Shown piece by piece: positions 34,034 through 37,347 of a DNA stretch of 37,347 bases. The DNA lies in assembly GCA_029782135.1 (NCBI GenBank), contig JAKOVI010000121.1:1-37347 (forward strand), in the 5' to 3' direction. Source of the DNA: Bacillota bacterium. Its GTDB lineage: Bacteria > Bacillota > UBA4882 > UBA10575. Numbering within the stretch: position 1 is the stretch's first letter; each line of letters begins with the position of its first letter. A program made the position numbers and the translations under genes. Under the pieces are notes generated by a model. The model was not told the DNA's origin and searched no databases. It saw nothing but the letters and a program-made list of their open reading frames with translations.

Positions 34034-34558
34034 CTATCTTTGCGCTTGCTTTTCCAGTTCTTCTGTTAGTAAATGATTGATCCTCCGATAGCGTTCCCCC
34101 GCCGGCCGGAAAGTGATCAGGCGCTCGTCTTCAGCCTCCCCCCGCCGGAATTCGACTTCCATGTAAGGAGCGGCCAAAACTTCTTTCGCCGGTTCGCCCC
34201 ACTCAATCGCGAGCGCCGCCTCTTCTTCGATCATCTCTTCCAGGGCGAGCGGTTCCAGTTCCTCCGGGCCGGTCAGCCGGTAAAGATCCAAATGGTAAAG
34301 GGGGAGCGGCCCGTCATAGCGGTGGACCAAAGCAAAAGTCGGGCTGGTCGCCAGCTCCGTACAGTTCATTCCCTGCGTGAGCCCGCGGACGAAAAGGGTC
34401 TTTCCACTCCCTAATTCCCCGGATAAAAAAAAGAGGTCACCTGGTTGCAGAATCCCCCCGAGCACTACACCAAGCTCCTCCGTCTCCGCCGGGTTTTCCG
34501 ACCAAATCCTGACCGTACCGTCGTGCTGTTTTTCCACCCGCACCGGGCAACACCCCAT
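34034..34558 (-). CDS. tsaE: t6A biosynthesis ATPase TsaE
   Basis: An ATPase of about 174 aa that drives the TsaBDE cycle. The P-loop is SGELGSGKTLF; SPTFALVHRY, LYHLDLYRL and AIEWGE are family motifs. The reading frame is open to 34663, but a good promoter at 34578-34606 lies inside that extension. The true start is therefore at or after 34558, where the ATG follows GGCAGG. A slightly later GTG cannot be excluded. Confidence 0.92.
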   Translation of the reverse strand: MGCCPVRVEKQHDGTVRIWSENPAETEELGVVLGGILQPGDLFFLSGELGSGKTLFVRGLTQGMNCTELATSPTFALVHRYDGPLPLYHLDLYRLTGPEELEPLALEEMIEEEAALAIEWGEPAKEVLAAPYMEVEFRRGEAEDERLITFRPAGERYRRINHLLTEELEKQAQR

Positions 34559-34577
34559 CCTGCCATATTTTTTCTTA

Positions 34578-34606
34578 AGATTAGCATAACCGGTAGGACG
34601 AGTCAA
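34578..34606 (-). promoter_or_regulatory. Promoter of the tsaE-tsaB-rimI-tsaD operon
   Basis: Minus strand: TTGACT (34601-34606), 17-nt spacer, TAATCT (34578-34583). The expected start site is only about 10-15 nt before the tsaE ATG. Confidence 0.7.
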
Positions 34607-34610
34607 GAGA

Positions 34611-34638
34611 GCGCCCGGAAAGGCAAATCCCCGGGCGC
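34611..34638 (-). terminator. Hairpin after the DUF362 gene
   Basis: Perfect 8-bp inverted repeat GCGCCCGG / CCGGGCGC, followed on the minus strand by TCTCTT. It lies just upstream of the tsaE promoter, so it probably separates the two units. Confidence 0.55.
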
Positions 34639-34687
34639 CACCCTCGACCCGTACCGTCATCACCCGTTTCTTTACGCAAGGAGGGGC

Positions 34688-35794
34688 TCACTTCCGGTTA
34701 CGTTTCCCGAGAAACTCCTTGATCGCCCGCGCCGTCGGCGGACAGCCGGGAACCGAAGACGCGAGGCCACGGGTGCAAACACCAACCCCCAAACCTTCGC
34801 CGGTCACCCCGCGGAAACCCTGCCCGATCTTGATTGCTTTCTCCCCGAGGCCCAACCGGTTGAGTTCACCTTCCTCCTCCAACCGGTGTAAGGCATGGAT
34901 CAGACTGCCGTAACAGGCGGAACAAGCCTCCCGCTCATCGACATACCTGGCCAGCGACTGCACCCGCCGGGACCACCGGAAAGGTTGCGCTGGTTTGGCC
35001 TCCGGATTAAACTCGATGATCTCCGCTTTCGCCAGATCATCCGCGCCGACTCCCAGCCCGGCCGCGATCCCGATATACGGAACCTCCTCCGCCGCCAGCC
35101 CCAGTAAAGCGGCGGCATAGGCATCGATCAGCACCGGATCGCGCCCGGCGATGACCCGGCCCATCGGTACCGGATTTCCCCCTTCCTCAAAGGTGAGATC
35201 ACCGCAGATCCCGTCGACGATGGTCAGGTGGGTGGGGAGCACCGCCGCCAGATGGGCGATCGGCTGGTGCAAGCCCATCCGGTGGTACCGGCGTTTCTCC
35301 GCATCCGGGATAAAACCCTTCAGGTTCTTCAGCGCGCAGGTCAGTTCGGTCTGACAATGCGCCTTGAGGACCGGCAGGTTGATCAGGTAGTCAACCTCCA
35401 GCGGCGACGCGCAGACCTCCAGGGCGAAAGTCCCCACCCGCTTCGTGACCGTGCGGTCCCGTTTCAGGTCAATCAACTGCACCTTGTACCTGGCGGCCAA
35501 CTCCTGATAACCGCAGACCTGAAATGCCCGCTCCGTCTGCGCGCCGACCCAGGAGCTTTCCATTATTCTTAAATCATGATACCCGCGGGCTTGAAAGTAT
35601 TTGATGATCCCCTCGACCAACTCCGGGTGGGTCGTCGCCCCCGAAGAAGCCGGCTTGTCAAGGACCAGATTGGGCTTTAAGCCGATCTTGGCCGTCCGGG
35701 GCAATCCCTCTTCCGGTTTGATCTTCTGCAAAAGCATCTCCACCATCGTATATGGGTCGTCACCATAGACGACCATAAGCTGATTCCGTTGCAA
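34688..35794 (-). CDS. DUF362 family protein
   Basis: A 368-aa protein of the DUF362 family, whose members often carry iron-sulfur sites and are of unknown role. Characteristic parts are KIGLKPNLVLDKPASSGATTHPELVEG, DYLINLPVLKAHCQTELTCALKNLKGFIPD and the metal-like ligands around KRRYHRMGLHQPI. The C-terminal third has ACSACYGSL, GVCTRG and PGCPP, cysteines that could hold a cluster, but there is no classical 4Fe-4S ferredoxin motif. It starts at TTG with AAGGAGG 8 nt upstream. It seems to stand alone. Confidence 0.82.
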   Translation of the reverse strand: MQRNQLMVVYGDDPYTMVEMLLQKIKPEEGLPRTAKIGLKPNLVLDKPASSGATTHPELVEGIIKYFQARGYHDLRIMESSWVGAQTERAFQVCGYQELAARYKVQLIDLKRDRTVTKRVGTFALEVCASPLEVDYLINLPVLKAHCQTELTCALKNLKGFIPDAEKRRYHRMGLHQPIAHLAAVLPTHLTIVDGICGDLTFEEGGNPVPMGRVIAGRDPVLIDAYAAALLGLAAEEVPYIGIAAGLGVGADDLAKAEIIEFNPEAKPAQPFRWSRRVQSLARYVDEREACSACYGSLIHALHRLEEEGELNRLGLGEKAIKIGQGFRGVTGEGLGVGVCTRGLASSVPGCPPTARAIKEFLGKRNRK

Positions 35795-35895
35795 CAGCGT
35801 ACCTCCTTCGCTTGTCGTATGTATAACTTAATTCCCGAGAGATGTCTTGGTCAGGCAGTGTCATAAAGATTTTACCACAAATACCGCCCAGCGAC

Positions 35896-35922
35896 AAAAA
35901 AGAGACCAAACGGTCTCTTTTA
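35896..35922 (-). terminator. Terminator of the lipoprotein gene
   Basis: AAAAGAGACC-GTTT-GGTCTCTTTTTT on the minus strand, about 35 nt after the stop codon. Confidence 0.85.
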
Positions 35923-35954
35923 CAAAGCAAAACAAATCTGTTTCGGCAATCTCT

Positions 35955-36935
35955 CTACCTGGGAAGCTCAACGCTTTTCTCGATCCCGGCGGCACTGGAT
36001 ATCTGTTTAGAGCTAAAGCCCATCGCCGTCAACTGGAAATCATCAAACCGGGCGGTATAGGAAGGGGATTCGGCGTAAGCATATAACCCAACCTTCACAT
36101 GGTTCCCCGCTTGCATATCTACAGCATCATAAAATACTTCAACCCCGTTGACAAACATTTTTGCAAAGTATACATTCTGTACCACTTTTAATCTGTTGAC
36201 CTGGCTACTGATAGTACTGTTATACTGGTTAATCTCACCATTTGTTTTAATTCCCAGAGTTGTGGTTTCGGTTCCAGTCAGCGTTTTTACAGCTTTTATA
36301 AACTCAGCTTCGCCTTTATCCGGGTTGACCCGGAAAATATAATAGAATTCACCTGCCGCAAGGTTTCCGGCATTAAAGATTAAGCCGTGCCACCCGCTAC
36401 CCGCTTGTGTATACATCGTTGCCTCGACCGTATAACTTTTCGGCACCGCCAAGGGAGCGGTGACATTAATCCAAGATGATGAGGGAGAAACCTTAATCTC
36501 GTATTCCTTTCCGCCAAGGACGGAAACATAATCATTCTGACCAGACTCTCTTTTCCACCCACTATTGACATTAGAGAAATCATCCGTCCATCCGGCGACC
36601 CGGAAATCGGCATCCCGCCGGTCACCCGTGACCTTAAAAGAGTAGAACGCCGGGTCAAACATATAATTATTATCCTTCTCCGCCCAAATGGTCAGATCGT
36701 CACCTTCATTAGCCCAGATCGTATATCTTCCATCGGGACCGCTGGGATACGCTGTCCTAATCGAAGAATAGTTGACTCGGTATTTAATTACTACTCCTTT
36801 AATCTCTTCTTCTGGATTTGCGCTGGTCACGCGTCCGGAAATCGCATATTGGCCAAAAAACTTACATCCCGACATCAACACGAATAAGACCAGTAATGCC
36901 CCCAGGGCAAAATAAGGAAATCTTCTTTTATTTAT
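35955..36935 (-). CDS. Secreted lipoprotein with carboxypeptidase-regulatory-like and LamG-like domains
   Basis: A protein of about 326 aa. From the proposed start it reads (M)NKRRFPYFALGALLVLF, then the lipobox LMSGC, so it is a membrane-anchored lipoprotein. Residues about 30-110 resemble a carboxypeptidase-regulatory/Ig-like beta domain (ISGRVTSANPEEEIKGVVI, GRYTIWA). Residues about 115-310 resemble a LamG/DUF1080-type jelly roll (DDFSNVNSGWKRE, HVKVGLYAY, ARFDDFQL). It probably binds a carbohydrate outside the cell. The start codon appears to be ATA at 36935, 6 nt from GGGAGGGG; the first normal start in frame, GTG at 36881, would cut off the signal peptide. The neighbours give no function. 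Confidence 0.7.
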   Translation of the reverse strand: MNKRRFPYFALGALLVLFVLMSGCKFFGQYAISGRVTSANPEEEIKGVVIKYRVNYSSIRTAYPSGPDGRYTIWANEGDDLTIWAEKDNNYMFDPAFYSFKVTGDRRDADFRVAGWTDDFSNVNSGWKRESGQNDYVSVLGGKEYEIKVSPSSSWINVTAPLAVPKSYTVEATMYTQAGSGWHGLIFNAGNLAAGEFYYIFRVNPDKGEAEFIKAVKTLTGTETTTLGIKTNGEINQYNSTISSQVNRLKVVQNVYFAKMFVNGVEVFYDAVDMQAGNHVKVGLYAYAESPSYTARFDDFQLTAMGFSSKQISSAAGIEKSVELPR

Positions 36936-37062
36936 CTTCTTCCCCTCCCAACTTAGTTTTGTGTTCTGTTGAATTACATCCGGTGTTATGTACCATACAC
37001 TACACTTCTATTACGATTGAATCATAATAATCCATCATTGTAAATAATTTTTTCCTACGCCG

Positions 37063-37347
37063 TTACAAACTTCCCTTCCCGGCTTCCTTCTCCTGGCAGG
37101 CCGCAATTAACCCGCCGAAAAGCTTCTCAGAGTCGGGCCCCGCCCACCGTTCGGGATGCCACTGGACCCCGATCAGCCATTGCCCGCCGCCCCCCTCAAT
37201 TCCCTCGATCACTTGATCCTCGCTCCAAGCGGAGATCCGAAGTCCCGGCGCCAAGCCTTTAACCGCCTGGTGATGGTAGGAATTGACCAAAACCGTGGTT
37301 TGTCCCAGTAAAAAGTGGAGCTTGCTCCCCTCCTTGATCCTGACCTG
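37063..37347 (-). CDS. Gamma-glutamyl-GABA hydrolase-like class I glutamine amidotransferase (3' part)
   Basis: Only the C-terminal 94 residues are in the window; the frame is open to the window edge. VNSYHHQAVKGLAPGL and GVQWHPERW match the PuuD/peptidase C26 family, where this histidine and glutamate complete the catalytic triad. Such enzymes hydrolyse gamma-glutamyl amides. The nucleophilic cysteine is beyond the window. The 37336-36950 side holds no other gene, only the leader of the lipoprotein gene. Confidence 0.88.
   Translation of the reverse strand, partial: QVRIKEGSKLHFLLGQTTVLVNSYHHQAVKGLAPGLRISAWSEDQVIEGIEGGGGQWLIGVQWHPERWAGPDSEKLFGGLIAACQEKEAGKGSL

Noticed and set aside
34559-34663. 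N-terminal extension of TsaE up to 34663
   Set aside because: It contains a hairpin and a good promoter, has no ribosome site and is not part of the TsaE family.

Overview
This 37.3 kb window looks like a chromosomal segment of an endospore-forming Firmicute with fairly high G+C content. The clues are spmA/spmB, whiA, divIVA/sepF with the ylm cell-division cluster, strong AGGAGG-type ribosome binding sites, a class A RNase P RNA and Gram-positive gene order. A sigma-28 type promoter on a chemoreceptor gene and a cyclic-di-GMP riboswitch suggest motility and c-di-GMP signalling. Acetate kinase, an anaerobic ribonucleotide reductase activase and a rubredoxin-like protein suggest an anaerobic lifestyle. 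The species cannot be named from this alone; a deep-branching clostridial or Limnochordia-like lineage is a guess.

Layout. 1-510: rnpB on the minus strand with its promoter and terminator. 640-3874: azlCD amino-acid exporter and an ABC exporter (plus). 3850-6690: galE, a rubredoxin-like gene behind an autoregulated MarR gene, and an odd LysM/Arg-tail protein (minus). 6850-11110: RluA-type pseudouridine synthase, transketolase and a pair of single-domain chromate-transport (CHR) proteins (plus). 11110-11556: gene-free stretch with opposed terminators and a tRNA T-arm-like element. 11557-13090: a small unknown gene, a c-di-GMP-I riboswitch, tmRNA and smpB (minus). 13281-16400: ackA and a chemoreceptor. 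16436-24187: the lower glycolysis operon whiA-gap-pgk-tpiA-gpmI-eno-secG, transcribed leftwards. 24330-25451: spmAB (plus). 25426-31517: nrdG, pgeF/ylmD, an HlyD-like gene, yggS/ylmE, sepF, proC, ylmH, divIVA (minus). 31518-31848: a gene-free region with a cluster of DnaA-box-like repeats. 31849-34558: tsaE-tsaB-rimI-tsaD for t6A tRNA modification. 34688-37347: a DUF362 protein, a lipoprotein that seems to start at ATA, and a partial glutamine-amidotransferase-type hydrolase.

Most genes are ordinary housekeeping genes in conserved order. The most unusual feature is at 12014-12508. A c-di-GMP-I aptamer begins about 20 nt after the CCA end of tmRNA, with no terminator and no clear promoter between them. 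Its expression platform is clear from the sequence: the terminator's 5' half and loop are complementary to the aptamer core over 9+5 bp. The simplest reading is a c-di-GMP OFF switch that forms the 3' tail of the ssrA transcript and gates read-through towards a 63-residue protein of unknown function.
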